In this document: positions 37,623 through 47,004 of the stretch, in pieces
Position numbering within the stretch: position 1 is the stretch's first letter
How the letters are laid out: each line of letters begins with the position of its first letter
DNA from: Flavobacterium cerinum
GTDB lineage: Bacteria; Bacteroidota; Bacteroidia; Flavobacteriales; Flavobacteriaceae
Reading direction: 5' to 3'
Length of the DNA stretch: 64,000 nt
Assembly: GCF_004028155.1 (NCBI RefSeq)
Contig: NZ_SBII01000009.1
Span: forward strand, 124,001-188,000
Made by a program: the position numbers and the translations under genes
Notes under the pieces: model-generated
What the model saw: the letters and a program-made list of their open reading frames with translations, nothing else
Database searches by the model: none
What the model was told of the DNA's origin: nothing

Positions 37623-40600
37623 CTATTGTTTTTTAATGACTTTAATTGTTTTAATAGTACTTCCTGAAGTTACATTAACGATATAAGCACCATCAGCAAG
37701 TGATGACATATCAATTTTAACTTCACCAGCATTTGGCTGTTGAGATATAACCTGCTGGCCCAATAAATTGAATACTGCAATAGAAGTCATATCCGAAGTA
37801 TAAGAAAGATTAAGTATATCTTTTACCGGGTTAGGGTAATATGTAAATATATCTTTATTGAAAGTATCTCTTCCCAGTACAACATCTATAGTAACTTTAA
37901 GAGTTAATATACTTGTACATGTACCTATGGTTTGAGTTGCAAAATAGTCTTCTCCATCTACAAGCTCTGTAGTAGCCGGTAAAGGATTTGTACCGTTAGA
38001 AGCATCTTCTTCAGTAGCATACCATGTAATTGTTCCTCCTGCATCAAGAGTAACTACGATATCCGCAATTGTAGCCTCTCCAGGTGTAGTAACGCTGATA
38101 GTTTGTGTAGCTGCTCCTTGTGGTGCTGGTACATTAGCTATCGTTACAACAAATGAACTTTCGGCTGTACAAACAGGGTTTGTACCTACTGAAGTAAACA
38201 CATAAAGTGTTGTTGTTTGTGTAATAACTCCACCTGCGTTAAGCGGTGTACCTGTTCCGTTTGGTCCTGTAAAATAAGAACCGTTTGTTAAAACAGGCAG
38301 CGTGTATTGAGAACATTCGCTTACATCAGCAAGATCATCAACTATTGCAGGAGTAATCATACCCTGAACAGCAAGTCTTGTTATACCTTCACATCCATCA
38401 ATATTCTGAGAAGCATAGTAGGTAGTACCACTAACTATAGGAGTAGTCACAGCCACAATATTTCCACCAATTGCTTCGTCATACCATACAATTGCATTTC
38501 CAGTAACAGTAAGATTACCTACTGTACTTGCACTACAAAATGCTTGTGTAGCATTACCTGTAGGAGCAGGAATTACATTTATGTTTACTGTAAGAGCAGT
38601 TCTGGCAGCACTTTCACATGTACCTATAGTTTGTGAAGCATAATAGATCGTATCATCTATAAGCGATGCTGAAGACTCTAAAGCTGTTCCACCTGTAGCA
38701 GCTGCATACCATTTAATATTTATTCCTGAATCAGTGATAAGTTCACCTACAGCACCCGAATTACATATCTGCTGAACAAGTGCAGGAACCGTTGGTGCAG
38801 GAACAATACTAACATTTGCTGTAAGCGCTGTTCTAGCAGTACTTTCACATGTATCTATAGTTTGAGATGCATAGTAAGTTGTACCGTTAACAAGTTGTGT
38901 AGTAGTAGCTAAAGCTGTTCCACCTGTAGCAGCTGCATACCATTTTATAGCAGTACCTGTAGCAGTAAGATCTGCAACAGTAGCTGCACTACAGAAATTC
39001 TGTGTTGGAGCAGCAACAGTTGGCGCATTTACTAAAGTGATATTAACTATAAGCGCAGTCCTTGCAGGGCTAACACATGTACCTGCTGTAGATTCTGCAT
39101 AATAAGTAGTATCATCTACAAGAGCAGTTGTAGCTAATAAAGCTGTACCACCGGTAGCAGCTGTATACCATTTTATACCTGTCCCTGTAGCAATAAGATC
39201 TGCAATTGTGCTTGCACTACAAAACTGCTGCATTGGAGCAGGAACTGTAGGAGTAGGAGCTAAATTAATGTTTGCTGTAAGTGCAATTCTAGTAGCACTT
39301 TCGCATGTTCCTACTGTTTGTGATGCATAATAAACAGCATCATCTACAAGAGCTACCGTAGGTAATAAAGCAGTACCGCCTGTAGCAGCTGCATACCATT
39401 TTATACCTGTTCCTGTAGCAATAAGATTTGCAACAGTACCTGAGTTACAGAATTCCTGTATTGGAGCAGGAACTGTAGGAGCATTCACTACAGTAATATT
39501 TACTGTACGAGCTACCCTTCCTGCACTTTCACATCCGCCCACCGTTTGTGATGCATAGTAAATAGTTCCGTTAACAAGAGCTGTTGTAGCCACTAAAGCT
39601 GTACCGCCTGTAGAAGCAGCATACCATTTTATACCCGTTCCTGTAGCAACAAGATTTGCAACAGTACCTCCATTACAAATATCCTGTGTTGGAGCCGGAA
39701 CAGTTGGAGCTGCTACTACATTTATTGTAACAGCTACCGGAGCAGTTACTGAACATCCTGCCGGAGATGAAGACGTTACAGTATATGATGCCGCTGCAGT
39801 TGGCTTAACAAATACAGTTCCTAACGATTGTCCTGTATAAGGAACAGTAGCAGCTGCATCTGTATATAAATTAGTCACTGGAGACCAAACAAGATTACTT
39901 TTTAGACCGGTTATTTTTAAATTATCAATTAACCAACCATAATAAAGTGTAGAAACCTCTGCAGTATATCTGAAACGTACTCTAAACTGATTCGTTAAAG
40001 CCGCTGCAGGAATATTAATTGTTTCGGTTTTCCACAGTGATGTTGAATTTGGTAACGATGTAGCTCCTGTAAACTGGGTAATCCAGTCAGGATAACTCTT
40101 CGTTGAAAAAATCACACCATCAACAGGATTGGTTGTTCCCTGAGTAGTTATTAAAGTACCAGAACCAGCATAACTAGATGCAGGGAATGTTACCCATGTA
40201 GTTCCACCATCAGAAGAATACTGAACATATCCTAAATCCCAAGAAGTTGCACTTCCTTCTATAGCCGCAATATGAGAGAATGTTAATTGTGCACCTCCAT
40301 ATGTCGTAAGATCAATATTTGCATTTGAACTATAGCTTACATCAGAACTGTTACCTGTTGGCGTAAATAACACAGATCCTGTTCCTTGCGAGAAATAAGT
40401 AGTGTTCAATGCTGCACTAGCCGTTCCTGTAACACTAGCTGTTGTAAACTGTGTAGACAAGACATCAAAAGTCTCTTGTCCCACTGGTGTAGGATTTAAA
40501 CCTCCTGTAGCTACTAAAGCCTGAGCAGTACCTTCACAAACAGCCACTGTAGGAGCAGTTACTATTGCACTTGGCAATGGATTAATAGCGATATTAACTG

Positions 40601-43600
40601 TTACAGGGATAGCAACACACATTGTTCCTGTAGTACTGCTTGCCTGTAATGAATATACTGTAGATGCAGCAGGATTAAATGTCCATCCTGTTGTTGAATT
40701 TCCAGAAACACCTGTAGATGGTGTCCAAACGTATGTATCATAATCAGACGCACCTGTAACAATTGTTACAGCTGTTGTAGTTTGTCCAGAGCAAACAGCC
40801 GCTGGAGCCGCACTTAGTGTAATAGCCGGTGGCGTATTAACTGTTGCAACTACCGGTACTCTTGCTGAAGAACATCCGGCACTTGTTTTTAAATTATAAA
40901 AATAATAGTAAGTTCCTGTAGTTGTACCACCCCATTCACTTGAAGTAACACTTATGTTACTATTTGTGTAAGGAAAAGCAAGATCAGTACTTCCTCTAAC
41001 AAGGCTTACTCCACTATATGATTTAACTAATATTTTATAACCTGTACCTGCATTTACATTAAAATTAAGAGGTACAACAGTAGGTGTAGTAGTTCCTCCG
41101 GCAGTAACGTTGATAGTTCCTGTAGAGAACAATTCAGTACCTGCTGCGTTAGTAACTTTTACAGTAACCGTACCATCTGTTGTAGAATAAATATCTACAG
41201 AATTAAGAGTGACATTCTGTAAAGCACTAAATACAATACCCCAATCGGTGAAAGTTGAACCACCCCATGTTCCGTCCGGAGTTATTCTTCCACCTGGAAC
41301 AGGTGCGCCACCAGTAGATTCTGCTGCTGCATAATAAGTTGTAGTAGCATTAATTGATGGGGTTACAAAAGGTGAGCCTGAAGCAATTGAAGAACCTCCT
41401 GTTACTGCAGTATACCATTTTACTGTTGTTCCTGCACTTCCTGTAGCTGCTAAAGATACAGTTCCTGCACCACATCTTACTCCCGGAGTTGAAGTTAGAA
41501 CATTATTAGAAAAAGTAATCTGAACCGGTGTAGATGTGCCTGTAGCAGGTCCTGACGCACAAGTTACTTTTAGCTGATAATATAATGAAGCTAAAGGTGT
41601 AGTAACATAAGTTGCTGATGTAGCTAATGCTATATCAGTATATGTTACATTATCCGGAGAACTTTGCCATTGATATGTTACTCCTGAACCAAGAGTAGCA
41701 TTTTGTACTGATAAAGTTACTGATGCCCCTGCACAAATAGCATTAGTTGAAGCTATAGTATTGCCAGGAACAGGTGTACCAGCACAAAGGTTAGATTTCG
41801 CATAAGAAATAAATCCTGTATAGTTTGCAGCTGTTACAGCAGTATTAGACTGTATGGTATTTGGTGTTCCCGCAACAAATGTTGAAGTACTACCAAATAA
41901 ACCTGTATATATACCGTCAGCAGCCGGAGCCATTACCGGTATGTTTTCATTTGTGAAAACAGCATCTGCTAATCTTACATTTAATGCAGTCATAGTTCCA
42001 GATACTAATGGTGCTTCCCATCTTCTATTAGCTGCTAAGTTGATTATTGATGCATCCTGAGTTCCTGCATTTGTATCAAACGCTTCTGCTTTCATTACCG
42101 AAACAGCTGTTGTAGCCGGAGATAATAAAATAGGAGCATAAGCTGCTTTTCCTACAGGGAATAAAATATAGCTTGTATTTGTATTAGCTATAGTTCTTGC
42201 TATAGGACCTGTAACATATGCAGTAGCACTACCGCCTGATAATGTTCCTGCAGCTGCAGCTGTACCTAAAGTAAGTAAATTAGCTGTAGTTGTGTTTAAT
42301 TTACCTGCTGTAAGTGTTAAAGTACCGCTAAGAGATAATGGTACATTTAATGTTACACCCGCAACATTAGTATTGTTTAGTGTCATAGAAACTAAATTTG
42401 CAGTAGGCGTTGAAGCCGAATTAGCAAATGTTCCTGTTCCAGAAACTGTTTGTGCAAGAGTAGATGCTGCAGCAGTACCTCCTAAATAAGTACCAAATAC
42501 CAAAGTTCCTGTTCCTACATATGTTCCATTATTTTGAAGATTACCTGTAACATAAGTAGATACAGCGTTATCTCTATATTCACTATTAGCATTTACAGTC
42601 ATATTAGCATTTACACCAAAAGTACTTGCTGTTGTAACATAACGGTTTGTACCTATTCCTCCATTAACAATTAAGTTATTGAATGATATTCTTCCAGCAC
42701 CTGCAAATGTGTTTATACGGAAACCATTTGTAGCATTTCCTCCTACATCTGTTGATACACCATCTCCAAAACGTATTGTATGGCCTGATGTAATATTAAC
42801 ATTGGTTGACGAGTTATATGCAAACGAGTTAGTTGCTGTAGCATTAGCATGTGGGTCAACAATTGTAAGTGTACCTCCTGTCCAGTTTAACAATGGTGTA
42901 TTAATCTGAACAATAGCTGTACCTGAAGCAACTGAAGTTGCAGGAACACCTATATCACTTCCATCAACATTGATGTCACCTCCACTTTGATTAAATGCAG
43001 CAGTAGCATTATGAAGCATATTACCATTAACAGTAAGTGTACCTCCTGTAACGGTAAGTGTACCATTATTTACTAAACTATTGTTTTTTAATGTACATCC
43101 TACAGTAAGGTCGCCAGAGGCAACTGTTAAAGTACCGCCAGTAGCGATCGTTGTATTTTTAGAAACAGCACCAACTGTATTAACTGTAACAGTTGTTCCT
43201 GAAGTAATGTTAACCAGATCTGTACATGCAGGTACTGCATTTTTATTCCAGGTAGCAGGACTGTTCCAGTCACCGTTTGCTACAGAAGCAAAAGGAACAT
43301 CAACAGCCGCAGTAGCCATACTGAAAGGACCAGCAAGCAGCTCAGTCGCAGTAAGTACTCTTTGTGCTCCTGGAGTAATAGTTCCCGCCTGATAAGTACC
43401 TACTAAAGACGCTCCCTGAATAATCCTTGCTGTTGGAGTTACAGTTACACCTCCAAAGATACCTGGAGCAAGCAATTGTAATTCAAATGATGTAGCTGCA
43501 GTTGGCGTACCGCTAATCGCAGAAACTGTCCATGTATCATTGGCTTTAGTATCAACCACGAAGTTAGGGGTTGAACTGGTATCTGTTACATTTATTGCAG

Positions 43601-46600
43601 TTGTTCCTGCAATGTTATTATAGGTAACACCTAATACACCTGCTGCTGCAACTGGCGTATTTCTTTCTACAAATGTAGATCTGTCTTGATTAAGTGAGTT
43701 TACAAAAGGATATCTTGATGTAGTAGCTGAAGCGTCAGTACCAGCTGCTATTGGGCTACCTGTTCCGGTAGCTGTAAACCATCTTCCAAAAGTAACACCT
43801 GAAGCAAATCCACCTGCAGTATACGATAGCGTTCCTAATGTTGTAGTAGAAACTCCTAATATAAACGATGCATTACCCACAGTACTTATTTTACCAGAAA
43901 CAAATGTTAATGTTCCACTAACTGAAACTGAATTTGCCGGTTGAGTTGCAATATTCGATGCTCCTGCAAAAGTAACACCTGCCGGATTGCTGTTATTTAC
44001 TGATAAAGAAGCAATATTAGCCGTAGCAGCTGTAGCTGCATTAACAAATATACCTGTTCCTGTAACTGTTTGTGCTAATGTAGATGCTCCTGCGGTACCA
44101 TTTAAAAAAGTACTAAAAGACAAGGTTCCTGTTGCTACATATGTTCCATTATTTACAAGATTACCTGTAATATTAACAGCAACACCATTATCTCTATATT
44201 CACTATTAGCGTTTATTGTCATGTTACCGTTTATACCAAAAGCATGAGTCGATGTAACATAACGATTTGTACCTGTACCTCCATTAACAACAAAGTTGTT
44301 AAACGATATCCTGTTTGAACCAGGGAATGTAGATACACGGAAACCATTAGCTGCATTTCCACCTGCATCTGTTGATACACCATTACCAAAACGTATTGTA
44401 TGCCCAGCTGTAATATTTACGTGGGTTGACGAGTTAGTATATGTAAACGAATTTGATGCAGTTGAATTAGCATGAGGATCGACGATAGTTAACATACCGC
44501 CTGTCCAGTTTAACAATGGTGTATTGATCTGAACAATTGATACACCTGAAGCAACCGAAGTTGCAGCAGCACCTGCATCGTTTCCATCAACATTAATATC
44601 ACCACCACTTTGATTAAATGTAGCTCCGGCATTATGCTGCATGCTACCATTAACATTAAGTGTCCCTCCTGTTACGGTAAGTGTCCCGTTATTTACAAAA
44701 CTATTGTTTTTTAATGTACAACCAACTGTAAGGTCGCCAGAGGCAACTGTTAATGTACCATCTAAAAGAATAGACATATTTTTCACAACATTAGCTGCAG
44801 AATTTACTGTAACATTTGTTCCGGCTGCAATGACAACAGTACTTGTACATAAAGGCACAGCTCCTCTATTCCAAGTTGCAGCATTGTTCCAGTCACCGTT
44901 TACTATAGAAACATAAGGAGTATCCTCAGTATCAAAGCCCATATATAAACCTGTTGCAGCAGTAACATCAGCAGTTAGAACACCGCTTCTTTGAGCTGAT
45001 GGTACAGATGAAGTGTTTACATGCGTACCACTTACTACGGCACTCTGACCTAAAATTCTACTGTTTCCATAAGCAGTTACATAAGCATTTGGTGCGAAAA
45101 TTGTAACCCAGTTTGATGCAGCTACGGGAGATGTAGCCTCAGTAGTTACAACAAAATTACCATTCCATCTGTTTGTAACAGTATATGCGCCATCAACAAT
45201 TGAAAGCCCTGTTGTTACAGTCGTTGCATCGTTATATGACACAGCATATATACCTCCAACTGTTGGAGTAGTTCTTCCTAGAAAAAAAACTCTCTGCTGA
45301 CCATCTGCAGCATAAAAAGGATATCTTCCTTCAGGTGCAGTTGGTAAAGAAGTTGGTCCCGAAGTAACATAACCTGTTGTGGTGTTACCCCACCATCTTG
45401 CAAATTTTCCAGTACCCATAAAACCTCCATTAGTAATCGTAAAAGTATTACCTGCTGAGGTAAGGCTTGTACCATATGTAAACTTGTTTGTTCCTAAGTT
45501 AATTTTAGCATTAGAAATATTAAGGTTATAATCAACACTTAAATTGTTCATTTGCCAATTAATGTTTGGTATAACAGTACTTGTGTTCGAAAAAGTAAGA
45601 TTTCTTATTGTGTTATTAACAAAAGATCCTGTTCCACTTAATGTCTGAACAGCTGAACCATTAAAAATAAGGCTACCTGCTGTAGTTGTACCTACAGAAA
45701 CATCTATAGATCCATTATTAATAATATTACCTCCTACAGTTAATGTTTTACCTGTAGTTCCATTAAATACATTAACTAATCCTCCTGATGCTACGGTTAA
45801 ATTACCGCCTATTATAAATGAACCAGGTGCAGTACCATAAGCTAATGTTCCATTTACTATAGTGTTTGGACTAGATTGTCCGGCTGCATTTACTGTAACA
45901 GTATGTCCAGCCGTTATAGTTACACTAGCATCTCCACTATCAGGAACTGAATTTAAGTTCCATGTAGATGGTGAATCCCAGTTTCCTGAAGCAATAGAAA
46001 TATAGTTACCCGGAATACGTGATACTAATGATATATTATCTATAGCCGCAGGTGGTGGTGTTCCAACGCTATCATCGCTTTTCCACGAAAAAATAATCCT
46101 GAATGTTGTTCCTGCTAATGAAGCAGGTAAGCTGTAAGTTACTGACTGCACTCCTGTTTGAGGAGATCCGTTACCAATGTAAGTTGCACCAGCAATTCCT
46201 GCAGGTACACCATTAGTAGATGCAACTCCAGGGTGAGTTGCAGAAGCGACAGGGTTTACTGTAACAGGTGCAAAAAACACCTGCCACATATCCCAATCTG
46301 TTTCTCCCTGGCTTCCCCAGTTAAAACTAAGTGTGATTTTTGTTTCTCCTGCAGGAACTGTTACATCCCTCCAAAAGAAGTTTGTAGCCGGAGAAGAATT
46401 GCTATAGGTGTAAGTTGCACCGTTTACAGCACTGGAAATATACGCAACATTTCCAGTCATTACTCCTGAAGCAGCAACAGGCCCCACATACCAGGGATTG
46501 TTTGCTGAATTTGCTACAGTCCATCCATTAGCAGCAAAGGTAGCGCCATTGGCAAACCCTCCTCCTCCTGCAGGATCAATTAACACTGTTTGTGCATATG

Positions 46601-46652
46601 CTCCCGTTATTAGGGAGAGCAGAAATGCAATTAAAAATGTAATTTTTTTCAT
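37623..46652 (-). CDS. Giant T9SS-secreted mosaic repeat protein (3009 residues)
   Basis: Predicted cell-surface or secreted protein; signal peptide ends GAYAQ. Order: jelly-roll-like domain (about 22-210); three G8-like beta units starting WxxxxTW at about 216, 575 and 1120, the last two being about 540 residues apart and nearly alike; Ig/PKD-like modules (about 1620-2050); a jelly-roll or MAM-like domain (about 2058-2255); five Ig-like repeats of 75 residues (about 2313-2700) plus divergent ones; then a T9SS type A sorting domain (about 2933-3009) with YYPNPVKDILNLSY and FNLLGQQV. Probably an adhesin; no enzyme motif seen. Confidence 0.9.
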   Translation of the reverse strand: MKKITFLIAFLLSLITGAYAQTVLIDPAGGGGFANGATFAANGWTVANSANNPWYVGPVAASGVMTGNVAYISSAVNGATYTYSNSSPATNFFWRDVTVPAGETKITLSFNWGSQGETDWDMWQVFFAPVTVNPVASATHPGVASTNGVPAGIAGATYIGNGSPQTGVQSVTYSLPASLAGTTFRIIFSWKSDDSVGTPPPAAIDNISLVSRIPGNYISIASGNWDSPSTWNLNSVPDSGDASVTITAGHTVTVNAAGQSSPNTIVNGTLAYGTAPGSFIIGGNLTVASGGLVNVFNGTTGKTLTVGGNIINNGSIDVSVGTTTAGSLIFNGSAVQTLSGTGSFVNNTIRNLTFSNTSTVIPNINWQMNNLSVDYNLNISNAKINLGTNKFTYGTSLTSAGNTFTITNGGFMGTGKFARWWGNTTTGYVTSGPTSLPTAPEGRYPFYAADGQQRVFFLGRTTPTVGGIYAVSYNDATTVTTGLSIVDGAYTVTNRWNGNFVVTTEATSPVAASNWVTIFAPNAYVTAYGNSRILGQSAVVSGTHVNTSSVPSAQRSGVLTADVTAATGLYMGFDTEDTPYVSIVNGDWNNAATWNRGAVPLCTSTVVIAAGTNVTVNSAANVVKNMSILLDGTLTVASGDLTVGCTLKNNSFVNNGTLTVTGGTLNVNGSMQHNAGATFNQSGGDINVDGNDAGAAATSVASGVSIVQINTPLLNWTGGMLTIVDPHANSTASNSFTYTNSSTHVNITAGHTIRFGNGVSTDAGGNAANGFRVSTFPGSNRISFNNFVVNGGTGTNRYVTSTHAFGINGNMTINANSEYRDNGVAVNITGNLVNNGTYVATGTLSFSTFLNGTAGASTLAQTVTGTGIFVNAATAATANIASLSVNNSNPAGVTFAGASNIATQPANSVSVSGTLTFVSGKISTVGNASFILGVSTTTLGTLSYTAGGFASGVTFGRWFTATGTGSPIAAGTDASATTSRYPFVNSLNQDRSTFVERNTPVAAAGVLGVTYNNIAGTTAINVTDTSSTPNFVVDTKANDTWTVSAISGTPTAATSFELQLLAPGIFGGVTVTPTARIIQGASLVGTYQAGTITPGAQRVLTATELLAGPFSMATAAVDVPFASVANGDWNSPATWNKNAVPACTDLVNITSGTTVTVNTVGAVSKNTTIATGGTLTVASGDLTVGCTLKNNSLVNNGTLTVTGGTLTVNGNMLHNATAAFNQSGGDINVDGSDIGVPATSVASGTAIVQINTPLLNWTGGTLTIVDPHANATATNSFAYNSSTNVNITSGHTIRFGDGVSTDVGGNATNGFRINTFAGAGRISFNNLIVNGGIGTNRYVTTASTFGVNANMTVNANSEYRDNAVSTYVTGNLQNNGTYVGTGTLVFGTYLGGTAAASTLAQTVSGTGTFANSASTPTANLVSMTLNNTNVAGVTLNVPLSLSGTLTLTAGKLNTTTANLLTLGTAAAAGTLSGGSATAYVTGPIARTIANTNTSYILFPVGKAAYAPILLSPATTAVSVMKAEAFDTNAGTQDASIINLAANRRWEAPLVSGTMTALNVRLADAVFTNENIPVMAPAADGIYTGLFGSTSTFVAGTPNTIQSNTAVTAANYTGFISYAKSNLCAGTPVPGNTIASTNAICAGASVTLSVQNATLGSGVTYQWQSSPDNVTYTDIALATSATYVTTPLASLYYQLKVTCASGPATGTSTPVQITFSNNVLTSTPGVRCGAGTVSLAATGSAGTTVKWYTAVTGGSSIASGSPFVTPSINATTTYYAAAESTGGAPVPGGRITPDGTWGGSTFTDWGIVFSALQNVTLNSVDIYSTTDGTVTVKVTNAAGTELFSTGTINVTAGGTTTPTVVPLNFNVNAGTGYKILVKSYSGVSLVRGSTDLAFPYTNSNISVTSSEWGGTTTGTYYYFYNLKTSAGCSSARVPVVATVNTPPAITLSAAPAAVCSGQTTTAVTIVTGASDYDTYVWTPSTGVSGNSTTGWTFNPAASTVYSLQASSTTGTMCVAIPVTVNIAINPLPSAIVTAPTVAVCEGTAQALVATGGLNPTPVGQETFDVLSTQFTTASVTGTASAALNTTYFSQGTGSVLFTPTGNSSDVSYSSNANIDLTTYGGAQLTFSHIAAIEGSATSWDLGYVQYSSDGGTTWVTFPASSYAGSGTLITTQGTTNPVDGVIFSTKSYPDWITQFTGATSLPNSTSLWKTETINIPAAALTNQFRVRFRYTAEVSTLYYGWLIDNLKITGLKSNLVWSPVTNLYTDAAATVPYTGQSLGTVFVKPTAAASYTVTSSSPAGCSVTAPVAVTINVVAAPTVPAPTQDICNGGTVANLVATGTGIKWYAASTGGTALVATTALVNGTIYYASQTVGGCESAGRVARTVNITVVNAPTVPAPIQEFCNSGTVANLIATGTGIKWYAAATGGTALLPTVALVDDAVYYASQTVGTCESATRIALTANINLAPTPTVPAPMQQFCSASTIADLIATGTGIKWYTAATGGTALLATTALVDDTTYYAESTAGTCVSPARTALIVNITLVNAPTVAAPTQNFCSAATVADLTATGTAIKWYAAATGGTALATTTQLVNGTTYYASQTIDTCESTARTALTANVSIVPAPTVPALVQQICNSGAVGELITDSGINIKWYAAATGGTALESSASLIDDTIYYASQTIGTCESAARTALTVNINVIPAPTGNATQAFCSASTVGNLTVTGNAIVWYDEAIGGNIVAVTTPIVSGTTYYASQNIDGCEGITRLAVQGMITPAIVDDLADVSECSQYTLPVLTNGSYFTGPNGTGTPLNAGGVITQTTTLYVFTSVGTNPVCTAESSFVVTIANVPAPQGAATQTISVTTPGEATIADIVVTLDAGGTITWYATEEDASNGTNPLPATTELVDGEDYFATQTIGTCTSILTLKVTIDVVLGRDTFNKDIFTYYPNPVKDILNLSYTSDMTSIAVFNLLGQQVISQQPNAGEVKIDMSSLADGAYIVNVTSGSTIKTIKVIKKQ
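38390..39716 (-). repeat. Tandem 225-bp coding repeats (Ig-like) in the 3009-residue gene
   Basis: Five close copies and one diverged copy of a unit of about 75 codons, each with TVPAPxQxxC, IKWYAAATGGTAL, YYASQTxGxCES and TALTxNI. Two further distant relatives precede the C-terminal domain. Conservation at the DNA level (for example the repeated GCATACCATTTTAT on the plus strand) indicates recent duplication or gene conversion. Confidence 0.85.
42290..44930 (-). repeat. Tandem duplication of about 1.62 kb within the 3009-residue gene
   Basis: Two homologous arms of about 1.0 kb: 42.29-43.30 kb and 43.9-44.93 kb. Corresponding points are offset by about 1.62 kb, for example CTATTGTTTTTTAATGTAC near 43,080 and near 44,700. 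The DNA and the encoded residues (NGDW...ATW...AVPxC, DPHANxTA, GHTIRFG) are closely alike. Confidence 0.85.
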
Positions 46653-47004
46653 AAAATATTATTAATTAATTAAAAGTTAATAAAAATATAAAATTTATAT
46701 ATGCAAATAAGACAATAGTCTATAGACGTGATATTTTTATACAAAAAACCGTATATGTTATATTTAATTAACTTTAATGCAATAAATTTTATTTTTTCTA
46801 TAAAAAACACCTTTTTTAATGGAAAAATATGTTAAAGCAACAATTCATTACCTTTATTTTTCTGTTAAATAATGTAGATTACCTAATTAAAAATTAAATA
46901 ACCAGAGCAATATTTTGCTTTTAACAAAAAAACACCAATAAAAAAAGCCACCATAAATGGTGGCTTAATAGTGAAAGGTTTTGTAACCCTAACATTAGGT
47001 CATA
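46653..47004. other. Non-coding region between the 3009- and 1193-residue T9SS genes
   Basis: 352 bases with no ORF. From the 3009-gene side it holds an A/T-rich leader resembling those of the two sister genes, a 10-bp palindrome GTCTATAGAC (46718-46727) and a stretch near 46733-46790 similar to one upstream of the 1399-residue gene. The 1193-gene side holds its terminator at 46945-46966 and a weak hairpin near 46977 (GGTT/AACC). No exact TAnnTTTG box found. Confidence 0.5.
46945..46966 (-). terminator. Terminator after the 1193-residue T9SS protein gene
   Basis: AAGCCACCA (46945-46953), TAAA, TGGTGGCTT (46958-46966), with a T run on the minus strand. Close in sequence to the terminator at 37560. 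Confidence 0.88.

Noticed and set aside
38390-39716. Regular direct repeats that might be a CRISPR array
   Set aside because: Units of about 225 bases with no short invariant repeat and no unique spacers; they are in-frame Ig-like coding repeats.
41854-44916. Several open plus-strand frames of 60-100 codons across the 3009-residue gene
   Set aside because: They are antisense to a well-supported gene with signal peptide and sorting domain, are Val/Pro/Thr-biased as expected for mirrors of repeat coding, and have no promoters or conserved motifs.
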